Position numbers and translations under genes: made by a program. A DNA stretch of 64,000 nt from Planctomycetaceae bacterium (GTDB lineage: Bacteria; Planctomycetota; Planctomycetia; Planctomycetales; Planctomycetaceae). How positions within the stretch are numbered: the first letter of the stretch is position 1; each line of letters starts with the position of its first letter. The notes beneath the pieces are model-generated. The model searched no databases and was not told the origin of the DNA. It saw only the letters and a program-made list of their open reading frames with translations. The DNA lies in the NCBI GenBank assembly GCA_017795105.1, contig CP051247.1, positions 2,480,001-2,544,000 of the forward strand. Reading direction: 5' to 3'. Below are positions 1 through 9,050 of the stretch, in pieces.

Positions 1-2
1 CC

Positions 3-995
3 GAAGGCGATCTGCTCGACAAACTGCAGACGCCGACTCGCCCGATCAACTGCACATTCGGCGATCCCGACATGCAGTCACTATATATTACCGGCTTCGG
101 GGGACTGTACCGTCAGGCGATGAATATCAGCGGGCGCTCGCCGGAGCCGGAACAGACGACCGCCTCGAAAGAAGAACGCCGTTTGAACACCGTGATTCCG
201 GACGGCATCGAAGCTCATCGGAATGTCGTCTACGCCGAGTACGGTTCCCGCAAGCTGCTGGCCGATCTGTTTGTCCCAAAGGGTTCTCCGAAGAATCCAG
301 CCATCATCGTCGTGCATGGCGGCGGGTGGGTTAAAGGAGACAAGACGAAGTTTCGCGCGTTGACGATCGCTCTGGCCGAACGGGGATACACCACGATGGC
401 AATCGAGTATCGCCTGGGGGGAGAAGAGAAATTCCCTGCCGCGATTCACGATTGCAGCGCCGCCGTCCGCTTTCTGCGGGCCCATGCCGACCAGTTCCGC
501 GTGCATCCGGACCAGATTGGAGCCATCGGCGGCTCCGCCGGCGGGCATCTGGTTGGACTGATGGCCACCGGCTCGGATGTCAGCGAACTGCAGGGCCAGG
601 GAGAAGGACACTCCTCGCGACTGCAGGCGGCCATTGTCATGGCTGGTCCACTGGAGATGACGACAGGGAGTGTGGCAGAGCGTTCACGGACTCAACCGCA
701 ATCGTTTTCCAACATCTGGCTCGGCCAGACAATTGATCAGGCCCCTGAACTCTATGAGCTCGCTGATGCGTGTCAGAAGATTTCGGCCGACGACTGCCCG
801 ATCCTGTTTCTCGTTGGAGAATTGGATCATCCCGAACGAAATGAACTGTCGCGTGAGCGGCTCAAGAAGCACGATATCGCAACCGATGTAACGGTTTATG
901 CGGGCGCACGACATGGCTGCTGGAATCAACTCCCGTGGTTCGACCAGGTGGTCGAGGACGCCGATCGATTCTTTCGGAATCATCTGCAGAACTAA
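3..995 (+). CDS. Gluconolactonase/SMP-30 to alpha/beta-hydrolase fusion, 3' part
   Basis: This gene is cut by the window start: the frame is open to base 3, and the residues before the first internal ATG (base 72) read like the last blades of an SMP-30/gluconolactonase propeller (TRPINCTFGDPDMQSLYIT). A linker follows, then an esterase/lipase-type alpha/beta hydrolase with the oxyanion motif HGGGW, the nucleophile elbow GGSAGG, an acid Asp in GELDHP and the catalytic His in GARHGCW, so the catalytic set is complete. Family knowledge: SMP-30 proteins hydrolyse sugar lactones; the hydrolase half resembles acetyl-xylan or carbohydrate esterases. Inference: a bifunctional, probably exported carbohydrate-processing enzyme. 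The ATG at 72 is internal and should not be taken as the start. Confidence 0.8.
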   Translation, partial: EGDLLDKLQTPTRPINCTFGDPDMQSLYITGFGGLYRQAMNISGRSPEPEQTTASKEERRLNTVIPDGIEAHRNVVYAEYGSRKLLADLFVPKGSPKNPAIIVVHGGGWVKGDKTKFRALTIALAERGYTTMAIEYRLGGEEKFPAAIHDCSAAVRFLRAHADQFRVHPDQIGAIGGSAGGHLVGLMATGSDVSELQGQGEGHSSRLQAAIVMAGPLEMTTGSVAERSRTQPQSFSNIWLGQTIDQAPELYELADACQKISADDCPILFLVGELDHPERNELSRERLKKHDIATDVTVYAGARHGCWNQLPWFDQVVEDADRFFRNHLQN

Positions 996-1072
996 GATGA
1001 TCCTGTAAGGGATCTGCCTGCATGCCCGCACCACAACTCACAACAACCAGAGTGGACTGACAGGGTACCAGC

Positions 1073-2101
1073 ATGGCGGCCATGGAGCGGGTTCGACGCC
1101 TGCTGCAAATCGTAGCACTTTTACAGTCGGGAAAAACCGTCAACGCCCCGGACCTTGCGCGCGAGTGCGGGGTCTCACGGCGGACGATTTTCCGTGACAT
1201 CGACAGCCTCCGGGAATCCGGGCTCAGGATCGATTTCGACGAAAAGAAGCAGACATACCGCTTCGAGCAGTCGCGGTTTATCCTGCCGGCGGATCTGACG
1301 GGCGACGAAGTCCTCGCCCTGCTGGTCGTTTGCCAGGACCTCGCGGATTCCCGCACCGGAATCCCCTATCTGGAATCGGCACGAACAGCCGCCTTCAAAC
1401 TCGCCAGCGTGCTTCCGCGTGAGATCCGCCACACGGTCTCCGAAGTTCTGGACATGTATAAGGTCACGCTCGACGGGCGGGCGAATCTGGAGGACACGCG
1501 CAGTTTTTATGAACTGATCGGCGCGGCGATGAAGTCCCGATCGCCGGTTCAGGTCGAATACAACAGCTTTACGGATCGAAAGACCGTCTCGACTCAGCTG
1601 AGTCCGTACTGCTTCTACTTCTGCCACCGCAGCTGGTACGTCATCGGTCGATCCTCACGTCATCGGCAGGTGAGGACGTTCCATCTCAAACGCTTTGAGA
1701 ACGTTCGCGTCCTCTCCAGCAAGACGTACAAAATTCCTGCTCGCTTTTCTCTGGCCTCCTACTTTGGAAATGCCTGGAGAATGATCCGCGAGAAAGGAGA
1801 AGCCCACCACGTTGTCGTTCACTTCGCCCCGAAGACGGCCGGGAATGTCGCAGAAGTTGAGTGGCACAAGACCCAGCGAGTCGTGCGACATAACGATGGA
1901 AGCATCGATCTTCATGTCGATGTCGAAGGGCTGGACGAGATTTCCTGGTGGATCCTGGGATACGGTGCGACAGCCAGAGTCGTGGAGCCTCCCGAGTTGC
2001 GAGAGAAAATCGCCGAGCACGCCCGCGGCATGCTGGAGCACTACGCCGAGGCCGACGGCCCCCTCCCCGGTGGCAAAACCACCGAGTCTTCTTCGTCGTA
2101 A
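1073..2101 (+). CDS. HTH/WYL-domain transcriptional regulator (YafY type)
   Basis: A 342-residue DeoR/YafY-like regulator. Residues 1-65 form a winged helix (recognition stretch CGVSRRTIFRDIDSL), the middle is a helical linker, and about residues 150-310 are a WYL domain (YCFYFCHRSWYVIG, then RTFHLKRFENV). WYL domains bind ligands or nucleic acids and control the attached DNA-binding domain; they are frequent regulators of defence, DNA-damage and catabolic genes. A second ATG at 1082 is possible as start. The 3' end overlaps the convergent ClC gene by 61 bp. No target operator is evident nearby, so its regulon is unknown. Confidence 0.85.
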   Translation: MAAMERVRRLLQIVALLQSGKTVNAPDLARECGVSRRTIFRDIDSLRESGLRIDFDEKKQTYRFEQSRFILPADLTGDEVLALLVVCQDLADSRTGIPYLESARTAAFKLASVLPREIRHTVSEVLDMYKVTLDGRANLEDTRSFYELIGAAMKSRSPVQVEYNSFTDRKTVSTQLSPYCFYFCHRSWYVIGRSSRHRQVRTFHLKRFENVRVLSSKTYKIPARFSLASYFGNAWRMIREKGEAHHVVVHFAPKTAGNVAEVEWHKTQRVVRHNDGSIDLHVDVEGLDEISWWILGYGATARVVEPPELREKIAEHARGMLEHYAEADGPLPGGKTTESSSS

Positions 2102-3963
2102 GTCTTTTTGAGGTCAACGACTCGTCGGTTGTAGCAGGAAATCGTTTCCTTCCTTCCGAGGATCCCAAGGATTCGCCCCTTGTCGGTCGATGAGACAACG
2201 GGCAACTCATCGAGATTGTTCGACGTAAAGTGCCGCAACGCGGTATTCAGGTTGTCGTCCGGCGTAATCGTGATCGGATTGAGGGTCATCACATCTTCGG
2301 CATTGGCGAGGCGCCAGATCGTCTCGTTGTAGAGATAAGCCCGGACGTCATCGGACGAAAAGATCCCGACAAGCCGGCCGTTCTCGTCGACCACCGGATA
2401 GGAATGCTGCTGCGTGTCGGCCACGATGTGGACAATCTTCTCCAGTGGAGTCGAACGGGCGATCATCCGCAGGGTTCCCTTACGATACACTTCTTCGACC
2501 TGAATTCCTTCGAGCACATCGATGATGAAATCGCCGCGATGAGCCGGAGATTCAAGCCGCGTCGGCACCTGCTGGCGATACAGGTTGTGTCGCCGCATCA
2601 ACAGGAAGCAGAGCGTCGAAACCCACATGGTCGGAATGAGCAGCTTGTACTCGCCGGTCAGTTCCGAAACCATGATGATGGTCGAGATGGGAGCATTCGC
2701 GCAGCCGGCAAAGAATCCCGCCATGCCGACGATGCCGTATGCCTGCGTCTGATGAATAACACCCGCCGGGAAAAGCGGCTGCAGGAACTGAGCCACCGCG
2801 ACGCCGGTACAGCCGCCGATTACCATCGAGGGACCGAACAGCCCCCCGGAACCGCCCGATCCGACCGTCAGCGAGGTCGTCAGTATCTTGCCGAACACAA
2901 CCACCAGCAGAATCGAGATCGCAACCGGCTGCTCACCGGTGAGAACGTACTGCAGCGTTCCGTATCCCGTGCCGACAACGCCAAGCACTGACCCGTCTTT
3001 GTTGAAGCCGTAATACAGAAACAGCGCGGCCACCCCGGACAGGAATGCTCCGCAGCCAACGCGAGTCCAGAATGGGATCTTCAGCGAATCGAAGAACGTG
3101 CGCATTCGATGAAAACTCGCGATGAACGTCATCCCGGCCAGAATCAGCGCGACCGCCATGATGGTGTAGGGAATGAGCTCGAGCGGAGTGAAGAACTGAA
3201 AGCGGAGCTGCTCGCCGAACATTGGCGTGTAGCGGATCTCCGGTGGCAGCATCATCGAATAGATACCGTAGCTGATGATCGAGGACATCGCCGCCGGGAC
3301 AATGACCTCGGCTTCAAACTCGGCATCGCGATAGAGAATCTCGGCTGCGAAAAGAGCGCCGGCTAGAGGAGCCCGGAAGATCGCTCCGACACCGGCTCCC
3401 ATTCCGGCAGCCAGCAGAATCCGGCGATCCCGTTTCGTCAGATGCAGTCGTTGCCCCAGCCAGACGCCAATCGCGGCTCCGATTTGGGCAATCGGGCCTT
3501 CTCGGCCCGCCGAACCCCCGGTTCCGAGCGTGATCGCCGTCGCCACGGTTTTCACCCAGATAATATTGGAGCGAATGTATCCGCGCTGATGATGAAACGC
3601 GGTGATCGCCGCCCCCGTTCCCGGCCCGGCGGCATCGGGGGCAAAGTACTGCACAATCAGCCCAGACAATGCCCCGCCAACGGTGATCACGAGCAGCAGG
3701 ATCCAGGGATTGAACTCGATCAGTTCGGGGATCCAGCTCTCAAACGGGTTGAACTCGCCGATGGCACTGCCGGGATAGAAGCCGGCGGCCATTCGCAGGC
3801 AGACCGATGCGATGAGCGTGGTCAGATGATCGAAGATAATGGCGGCCAGACCGGCGGAGATTCCCAGCAGAATCGAAAGCAGGAACCACTTCCCCGAGAC
3901 CTGGAACTCAGCCGACTCCGTTCGATGAACGAGCTGAGTCAACCAGTTACGAAGAAGGTCCAT
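2041..3963 (-). CDS. ClC-family anion channel/exchanger with C-terminal CBS pair
   Basis: About 640 residues: a ClC membrane core followed by two CBS domains (roughly residues 480-610). Recognisable ClC signatures are GREGP, carrying the gating glutamate, GSGGSGGLFGPS, and APLAGALFAAE, whose Glu aligns with the proton glutamate of bacterial exchangers; this favours H+/anion exchange over a channel. The selectivity loop usually written GSGIP reads GPGTG here, so Pro replaces the chloride-selecting Ser, the change known from nitrate-preferring plant CLC-a. CBS domains usually sense adenine nucleotides. The start at 3963 was chosen because the protein from there (MDLLRNWL) fits the family; an in-frame ATG exists at 4026 but would overlap tsaB's upstream region. 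The last codons overlap the WYL gene. Confidence 0.88.
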   Translation of the reverse strand: MDLLRNWLTQLVHRTESAEFQVSGKWFLLSILLGISAGLAAIIFDHLTTLIASVCLRMAAGFYPGSAIGEFNPFESWIPELIEFNPWILLLVITVGGALSGLIVQYFAPDAAGPGTGAAITAFHHQRGYIRSNIIWVKTVATAITLGTGGSAGREGPIAQIGAAIGVWLGQRLHLTKRDRRILLAAGMGAGVGAIFRAPLAGALFAAEILYRDAEFEAEVIVPAAMSSIISYGIYSMMLPPEIRYTPMFGEQLRFQFFTPLELIPYTIMAVALILAGMTFIASFHRMRTFFDSLKIPFWTRVGCGAFLSGVAALFLYYGFNKDGSVLGVVGTGYGTLQYVLTGEQPVAISILLVVVFGKILTTSLTVGSGGSGGLFGPSMVIGGCTGVAVAQFLQPLFPAGVIHQTQAYGIVGMAGFFAGCANAPISTIIMVSELTGEYKLLIPTMWVSTLCFLLMRRHNLYRQQVPTRLESPAHRGDFIIDVLEGIQVEEVYRKGTLRMIARSTPLEKIVHIVADTQQHSYPVVDENGRLVGIFSSDDVRAYLYNETIWRLANAEDVMTLNPITITPDDNLNTALRHFTSNNLDELPVVSSTDKGRILGILGRKETISCYNRRVVDLKKTYDEEDSVVLPPGRGPSASA

Positions 3964-4082
3964 GGAACATTTGCCGGGGAAGTGAAAGGTCGCCGTTTTT
4001 ACATTGCCAGAGCCGCACACTATCATTGTCCCGACCCGGCTTCAAGCAGCCACTCCCGTTCCTCGCGTTTCAGTCTCCCCCA

Positions 4083-4772
4083 ATGAAAATCCTCGGAATC
4101 GAATGCACCGGACGCCGCAGCTCCGTCGCTCTGTTACGCGACGGACATCCGCCTGCCGTCTGTTCACTGATGAAAGACGGCAAGCCGGCAACGCAGTTTC
4201 TGGTCTCGACCGTTCAGGAACTCTGTCGGGAATCGGGGATCGAACCGCACGATCTGGAGTTGCTGGCGATCACCAAAGGTCCCGGCAGCTTCACCGGACT
4301 TCGCATCGGCCTCACGTTCGCCAAGACGTTCGCCTGGGCAAACAACTGCATTCTGAAAGCGGTCCCGACGTTCGAAGCCACCGTCGAAGGAATGCCGGCG
4401 GAACGAAAGACGGTTGAAGTCGTGGAGGATCTCCGTCGCGGACAGGTCGCCTGGCAGCGGTTCGAGTTTCAGGACAACCTCTGGCAGCCGGCCACTTCTT
4501 TGCAGATGGAAGACCTGGACAGCTGGCGACAGCGGGATCATACCGGGATCTATCACGCCGGGGCGGGGCTGGAACGGCTTGCCCGCCAGCTTCCGAATCG
4601 GGAATGGCCGGCGGACTGGCTCTGCGTTCCCGAAGAAGAATGGATGCCCGATGCGATGCAGGTGGCCGCCCTCGGCAGGAGACTGTACGAAACCGACGGG
4701 GCTGACGACCCGTTTCAGGTCACGCCCATCTATGTCCGCAAGAGTGCCGCTGAGGAACGAGCCGAGGCTTGA
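4083..4772 (+). CDS. tsaB: tRNA threonylcarbamoyladenosine biosynthesis protein TsaB
   Basis: A 229-residue ASKHA-fold protein beginning MKILGIECTGRRSSVALL and containing the TsaB signature KGPGSFTGLRIGLTFAK. TsaB partners TsaD and TsaE in making t6A37 of ANN-decoding tRNAs in the cytosol; it is itself inactive and scaffolds TsaD. Length matches the family. The start at 4083 places the first beta strand immediately after Met; an upstream in-frame ATG at 4026 would add 19 residues with no homology feel. It stands alone, followed after 3 bp by the convergent pckA gene; tsaD and tsaE are not in the window. Confidence 0.9.
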   Translation: MKILGIECTGRRSSVALLRDGHPPAVCSLMKDGKPATQFLVSTVQELCRESGIEPHDLELLAITKGPGSFTGLRIGLTFAKTFAWANNCILKAVPTFEATVEGMPAERKTVEVVEDLRRGQVAWQRFEFQDNLWQPATSLQMEDLDSWRQRDHTGIYHAGAGLERLARQLPNREWPADWLCVPEEEWMPDAMQVAALGRRLYETDGADDPFQVTPIYVRKSAAEERAEA

Positions 4773-4775
4773 ACG

Positions 4776-6374
4776 TCAGGCGATTGCTTCGGATCTCGGA
4801 CCGGCCGCCAGAACCGCTTCGCTGACGCCATCGGCGTACTTCTCGAAGTTCTTACGGAACCGCTCGGCCAGCTTGCCCGCTGTCTCGAGATAGTCCGCTT
4901 CCGATTTCCAGACTTTGCGAGGCACGAGCACCTCGGACGGGACGCCTTCGCATTCGGTAATCACCTCGAAGCCGAAGATCGGATCGGTCTCGGTCGGCGC
5001 ATCGCTCAGGCGTCCGGAATGGATCGCATCAATCAGAGCCCGCGTTTCTTTCAGGGCGATCCGCGAACCAACGCCGTACGGACCACCGGTCCAGCCGGTG
5101 TTGACGAGCCAGACATTGGCGTTGTGCTTACGAATCTTCTCGGCCAGCAGATCGGCATACTTGGCCGGATGCCAGACCAGGAACGGGCCGCCGAAGCAGG
5201 GCGAGAATGTCGCTTCCGGCTCATCGACGCCCATTTCCGTTCCGGCGACTTTAGCCGTGTATCCGCTGATAAAGTGATACATCGCCTGCTCCGGCGTCAA
5301 TTTACTGACCGGAGGCAAGACGCCGAACGCATCGCAGGTAAGGAAAATGACATCCGAAGGCGGGCCAGCCACGCAGGGGATCGTGGCGTTCGTCATATGC
5401 TCAATCGGATACGCCCCGCGTGTGTTCTGCGTGATCGTGGTGTTGTCGAAATCGACGTGGTGGCTTTCCTTGTCGTAGACCACGTTCTCGAGCACGGCTC
5501 CGTACTTCAAGGCGTTGAAGATCTCCGGCTCGCTGTCTCGGGAGAGATAAATGGCTTTTGCGTAGCAGCCCCCTTCGACATTGAAGATGCCGTCGTCGGT
5601 CCAGCAGTGTTCGTCGTCGCCCACCAGATAGCGGTGGGGATCGGCCGAAAGCGTCGTCTTCCCGGTCCCGGAGAGACCGAACAGCACCGATGAACGCCCT
5701 GTCTCCTTGTCGGCCGTCGCCGAACAGTGCATCGAGAGAATGTCGTTCTTCGGCCCCCAGTAGTTGATGATCGTAAAAACGCCCTTCTTCATCTCCCCTG
5801 CGTACTCGGTGCCGAGAATAACGATCTCGCCACTTTCGATATTCAGGTCGACGCTCGTTTTCGAAGTCATCCCGGTCGTATGCCGGTTCGCGGGGAACTG
5901 ACCGGCATTAAGAATCGTGTAGTCAGGATTGCCGAAGGTTTCGAGCTGCTCTTCGGTCGGACGGATCAACATGTTCGTCATGAAGAGCGCGTGATACGGT
6001 CGGGAGCAGATGACCCGGACCTTCAGCTGATACTTGGGATCCCAGCCGGCGAAAGCGTCGATGCAATAAAGCCGGTCGCGGGTATTCAGATAGTCGACGG
6101 CTCGTTCGCGGTTGATGTTGAACGTCAGCTTATCGAGCGGGAAGTTAACAGGTCCCCACCAGACATCACTTTCGGAGCCCTCGTTTTTTACGACCCGTTT
6201 ATCTTTGGGTGAGCGGCCGGTTTTTTCTCCGGAATAGGCGATCAGGCAACCGGTATCGGACAGCGTCGTCCCTCGATCGAAGCGAATGGCTTCCTCGTAA
6301 AGGGTTGAAGGTGACGGATTCCGCATCACGTCCTCGACATGAATCCCGTGCATCTTCAAGTCAAAAGTGGCCAT
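4776..6374 (-). CDS. pckA: Phosphoenolpyruvate carboxykinase (ATP)
   Basis: About 532 residues, the usual length for ATP-dependent PEPCK, which converts oxaloacetate + ATP to PEP + CO2 in gluconeogenesis. The P-loop GLSGTGKTTLSADPHR, the metal-binding VGDDEHCWTDDGIFN segment and the substrate region SGEKTGRSPKDKR are intact. The start at 6374 is preferred because AAAGGA sits 9 bases upstream; an ATG at 6395 would put that Shine-Dalgarno inside the coding region. The neighbouring divergent dicarboxylate symporter suggests a link to C4-acid use, but they are not co-transcribed. Confidence 0.95.
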   Translation of the reverse strand: MATFDLKMHGIHVEDVMRNPSPSTLYEEAIRFDRGTTLSDTGCLIAYSGEKTGRSPKDKRVVKNEGSESDVWWGPVNFPLDKLTFNINRERAVDYLNTRDRLYCIDAFAGWDPKYQLKVRVICSRPYHALFMTNMLIRPTEEQLETFGNPDYTILNAGQFPANRHTTGMTSKTSVDLNIESGEIVILGTEYAGEMKKGVFTIINYWGPKNDILSMHCSATADKETGRSSVLFGLSGTGKTTLSADPHRYLVGDDEHCWTDDGIFNVEGGCYAKAIYLSRDSEPEIFNALKYGAVLENVVYDKESHHVDFDNTTITQNTRGAYPIEHMTNATIPCVAGPPSDVIFLTCDAFGVLPPVSKLTPEQAMYHFISGYTAKVAGTEMGVDEPEATFSPCFGGPFLVWHPAKYADLLAEKIRKHNANVWLVNTGWTGGPYGVGSRIALKETRALIDAIHSGRLSDAPTETDPIFGFEVITECEGVPSEVLVPRKVWKSEADYLETAGKLAERFRKNFEKYADGVSEAVLAAGPRSEAIA

Positions 6375-6566
6375 CCTGATCCATCCTTTATTCACTGTGT
6401 GAGATCCATTGCGCCGCCCTATTGTCGAAGATCCTGAGAGTTAGCACAACCGGAAATTAGAGATCTTCTGTCGCACCCCACTGGAGAATTCGCGTCCGTC
6501 CGGCTACCTTGCAACTCTGTTCAGCCCGCTCGAATGCCCTCTCTAGATCCCGGTCCAGGAACAGCC

Positions 6567-8198
6567 ATGAATCCGCTCAAAGCCCCGCTTCATATTCAGA
6601 TTCTCGTGGCTCTCATCGCGGGAGCAATTATCGGAGTCCTCGTTAATCCGGGGGACGTCGAGTTTCCCGAGCCGACCCGCGTGGAAATTGAACAGTTCGA
6701 GGGACACATCCACGTCACCGAACTGGCGAAGGCGGAAAACGGAGAAGAACGTCCCGTCTTCCCGACGCTGCACCTGACGCTGGACCAGTTTGTGCAGCGT
6801 TACCCGTTCGTCGAAATCCCGGACGGTGACAACCTGCAGGCCATCGATCAGTCGATCGCCGTGACCGATCAGAAGTTTCGCGTCTTCGAAGACTCCACCG
6901 GCATCTCGGTCAGCTACACGCGCAAGTACAACGATAATCCGCTGCTTACGAACGATCATTTCAATTCCCGTGCGGAACTGGCTCACAAGTACCCGCTCTT
7001 TCTGGCGACTTACGACGGATACAGCACCTCGCTCTCCCGAACCGTCACCATTGTCGCCAAATGGGTTGGCGATCTGTTCCTGAGTCTGCTCAAGATGGTC
7101 ACGATTCCGCTGATCGTCTCCTCGCTGATCACCGGCGTCACCGGACTGGGGGGCACCGGCAGACTGGGCTCCATGTTCAGCAAAACGCTTGGCTATTACG
7201 TCGTCACCAGTTTTCTGGCAATCACGACCGGAATCATTATGGTCAACATCATCCGCCCCGGCGTGGGGGCGGTCATTCCGGGAGCCGGTGAGACGACGCA
7301 TCTGGGAACTGACCAATCCCTGCCGGGCATCTTCGCCGGGCTCGTCAATCAGATGGTCCCGGCCAATCCGGTGGCCGCACTCGCCAATGGCGAATTTCTT
7401 TCGATCATCACGTTCAGCATTCTGTTTGCGATCTTTATCCTCCGTGCCGGCGATGCCGCCCGCGAAACCCTGACCAACTTTTTCAGCGCGTTTTTTGAAG
7501 CCATCATGGGGCTGACGATGTTCGTCATTCATCTCGCCCCGATCGGAGTGCTCGCCTTCATGACCTACGCGACCGCGTCTCAAGGACTCGATATCTTCCT
7601 CACGCTCGCCTGGTACATGCTCACGGTCTTCCTCGCCCTGCTTGTTCATGCGACAGTCACGATGCCGCTCCTGCTTAAGTTCGTCGCCGGCCGGTCTCCC
7701 TGGGAATACTTCCGGGCCTTGAGCCCTGCTCTGATGACGGCCTTTTCGACCGCCTCCTCGAACGGCACGCTGCCCCTGACAATGACCTGCGTGGAGAAGA
7801 ATGCCGGCGTTTCCAACCGCACCAGTTCGTTCGTGCTGCCTTTGGGAGCAACGATCAACATGGACGGCACGGCTCTGTACGAAGCGGTCGCCGTGTTGTT
7901 TATCGCCCAGGCCACCGCCGGCTTTGAACTCTCGCTCTCCACGCAGATCATCGTCGCCGTAACCGCCCTGCTGGCCAGCGTTGGAGCAGCTGGAATCCCA
8001 CATGCCGGCCTGGTGATGATGGCCATTGTGCTCCAGGCGGTCGGTCTGCCACTCGATGCCCAGGGCGTGATCATCGCCGTCGACCGCGTCCTCGACATGT
8101 GCCGCACGACCGTCAACGTCTGGAGCGACTCCTGCGGTTGTGCCGTGATCGAAAAGCTGACTTCGGAAGAAAACACGCCGATCACCGAAACCGCATGA
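6567..8198 (+). CDS. Dicarboxylate/amino acid:cation symporter (DAACS) with large extracytoplasmic insert
   Basis: 543 residues. The C-terminal two thirds carry GltP/GltPh hallmarks: the serine-rich reentrant loop (TAFSTASSNGTLPLT), the NMDGTALYEA segment of TM7, and the second hairpin (ASVGAAGIPHAGLVMM); transport of glutamate or C4-dicarboxylates with Na+ or H+ is expected. AGGA six bases before the ATG supports this start. Between TM1 (residues 8-28) and the next conserved helix (VGDLFLSLLKMVTIPLIV, about 167-185) there are some 125 hydrophilic residues that ordinary family members lack. The insert should lie outside the cytoplasm. Stop is 10 bp before a REP unit. Confidence 0.88.
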   Translation: MNPLKAPLHIQILVALIAGAIIGVLVNPGDVEFPEPTRVEIEQFEGHIHVTELAKAENGEERPVFPTLHLTLDQFVQRYPFVEIPDGDNLQAIDQSIAVTDQKFRVFEDSTGISVSYTRKYNDNPLLTNDHFNSRAELAHKYPLFLATYDGYSTSLSRTVTIVAKWVGDLFLSLLKMVTIPLIVSSLITGVTGLGGTGRLGSMFSKTLGYYVVTSFLAITTGIIMVNIIRPGVGAVIPGAGETTHLGTDQSLPGIFAGLVNQMVPANPVAALANGEFLSIITFSILFAIFILRAGDAARETLTNFFSAFFEAIMGLTMFVIHLAPIGVLAFMTYATASQGLDIFLTLAWYMLTVFLALLVHATVTMPLLLKFVAGRSPWEYFRALSPALMTAFSTASSNGTLPLTMTCVEKNAGVSNRTSSFVLPLGATINMDGTALYEAVAVLFIAQATAGFELSLSTQIIVAVTALLASVGAAGIPHAGLVMMAIVLQAVGLPLDAQGVIIAVDRVLDMCRTTVNVWSDSCGCAVIEKLTSEENTPITETA

Positions 8199-8208
8199 CT
8201 CCACTTCA

Positions 8209-8354
8209 GTAGGTTCGGCTCCGCGGACGCGGTAACCGGATGGACTGCGACTTGAGTCCGCTGTCTTTCAGGAGCCGTGGGACATCGTCTTTTGGAGTAA
8301 CGAGACCACACACTGCGAACGGTGCGTTTTACGCGTCCGCACAGCGGACCCTAC
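8209..8354. repeat. Inverted pair of GTAG-footed REP units (family D)
   Basis: Unit 8209-8232 (foot GTAG then a hairpin ending GGACGCGG) faces an inverted unit at 8331-8354, giving a 146-bp BIME-like element. The interior includes a segment (8300-8330, CGAGACCACACACTGCGAA) that recurs at 8581-8600 in the next element. It begins 10 bp after the symporter stop. The GTAG foot matches the conserved tetranucleotide described for bacterial REP sequences recognised by RAYT transposases. Confidence 0.7.
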
Positions 8355-8375
8355 TACAGTTGACCACCCATCACC

Positions 8376-8425
8376 GGATGACACAGAGATTTATCTCTGT
8401 GTTGCGAAGCAACAGGAGGCTTGTC
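8376..8425 (+). repeat. Two-hairpin REP unit, family C copy 1
   Basis: GGATG, then a hairpin with stem ACAGAGA/TCTCTGT, then TTGCGAAGCAA and a GGAGGCTTGTC tail. Nearly identical units occur at 13162, 49901 and 50243. It lies between two family-D elements. Confidence 0.7.
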
Positions 8426-8488
8426 TTCCGCGTGCATCAAAGGACCGGCAAGCTCCCCTCTTCGGGAATCCCAGAACATTGAGCCCCA

Positions 8489-8635
8489 GTAGGGTCCGCT
8501 CCTCGGACGCGGATTGCGGTTAACTCGGAGAGCCCGCCGTCTCTGCTTCACTAAACGGGCAAACCACGACCTGCGCAGCAACGAGACCACACACTGCGAA
8601 TTGCACGTTTTACGCGTCCGTGCAGCGGCCCCTAC
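8489..8635. repeat. Second inverted pair of family-D REP units
   Basis: Unit 8489-8512 (GTAGGGTCCGCT foot and stem) faces an inverted unit at 8612-8635, 147 bp in all and the same length and partial interior as the element at 8209. The CTAC of the inverted unit contains the TAG stop codon of the ASCH gene at 8632-8634. Together with the elements at 8209 and 8376 it fills the gene-free stretch 8199-8631. Confidence 0.7.
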
Positions 8636-9045
8636 GATTTCTTCCGTTGAAACGGGTAGAACCACACCCCGTACGGCAGGAACTTGGGGAGTTCGGGATT
8701 CTCGTAGCGGATGGGGTTGGTCAGTTCCCAGGCGAAGTGGTTCTCCAGAGCGGTCCCCGGGATACAGGCGGCGTCCCCGTCATCCGACGTGCAGCGGCGA
8801 CAGTCGGCAATCGTCACTTCGCCGATGATGCGACCGCAGACCAGTTCAGAGCGATCGAGGCCGAAGCGCTTGATCGCTTCGAGTGCGACAAGATCGCGCG
8901 AGATCTTCTGCGAGGTATAGATGTAAATCGGCCCTCGCACGTTGGTCGGCCGGGAACGGACTTCAATGGTTTTCCGCCCCTGCAGAATCAACTCTGCCCA
9001 GGGCTGGCGAATGCCCAGTGCGATCCGTTCCCGATCGAGCTCCAT
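8632..9045 (-). CDS. ASCH-domain protein
   Basis: 137 residues with the ASCH/PUA-like start ALGIRQPWAELILQGRKTIEVRS and the later LVCGRIIGEVTIADC strand pair. ASCH domains bind RNA or act as small amidohydrolases on modified nucleosides; the function here is open. The start at 9045 is the first Met before the domain; the frame is open further upstream but without family-like sequence. The stop codon lies inside the GTAG foot of a REP unit, so the 3' end was probably set by that insertion. It is followed upstream on the same strand, after 5 bp, by the FucU-like gene and may be its last operon partner. Confidence 0.75.
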   Translation of the reverse strand: MELDRERIALGIRQPWAELILQGRKTIEVRSRPTNVRGPIYIYTSQKISRDLVALEAIKRFGLDRSELVCGRIIGEVTIADCRRCTSDDGDAACIPGTALENHFAWELTNPIRYENPELPKFLPYGVWFYPFQRKKS

Positions 9046-9050
9046 CGTTC

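Noticed and set aside
6543..8204. 553-codon reading frame opposite the symporter
   Set aside because: A mirror of the symporter coding strand; compositionally typical antisense frame in GC-rich DNA without any domain pattern.
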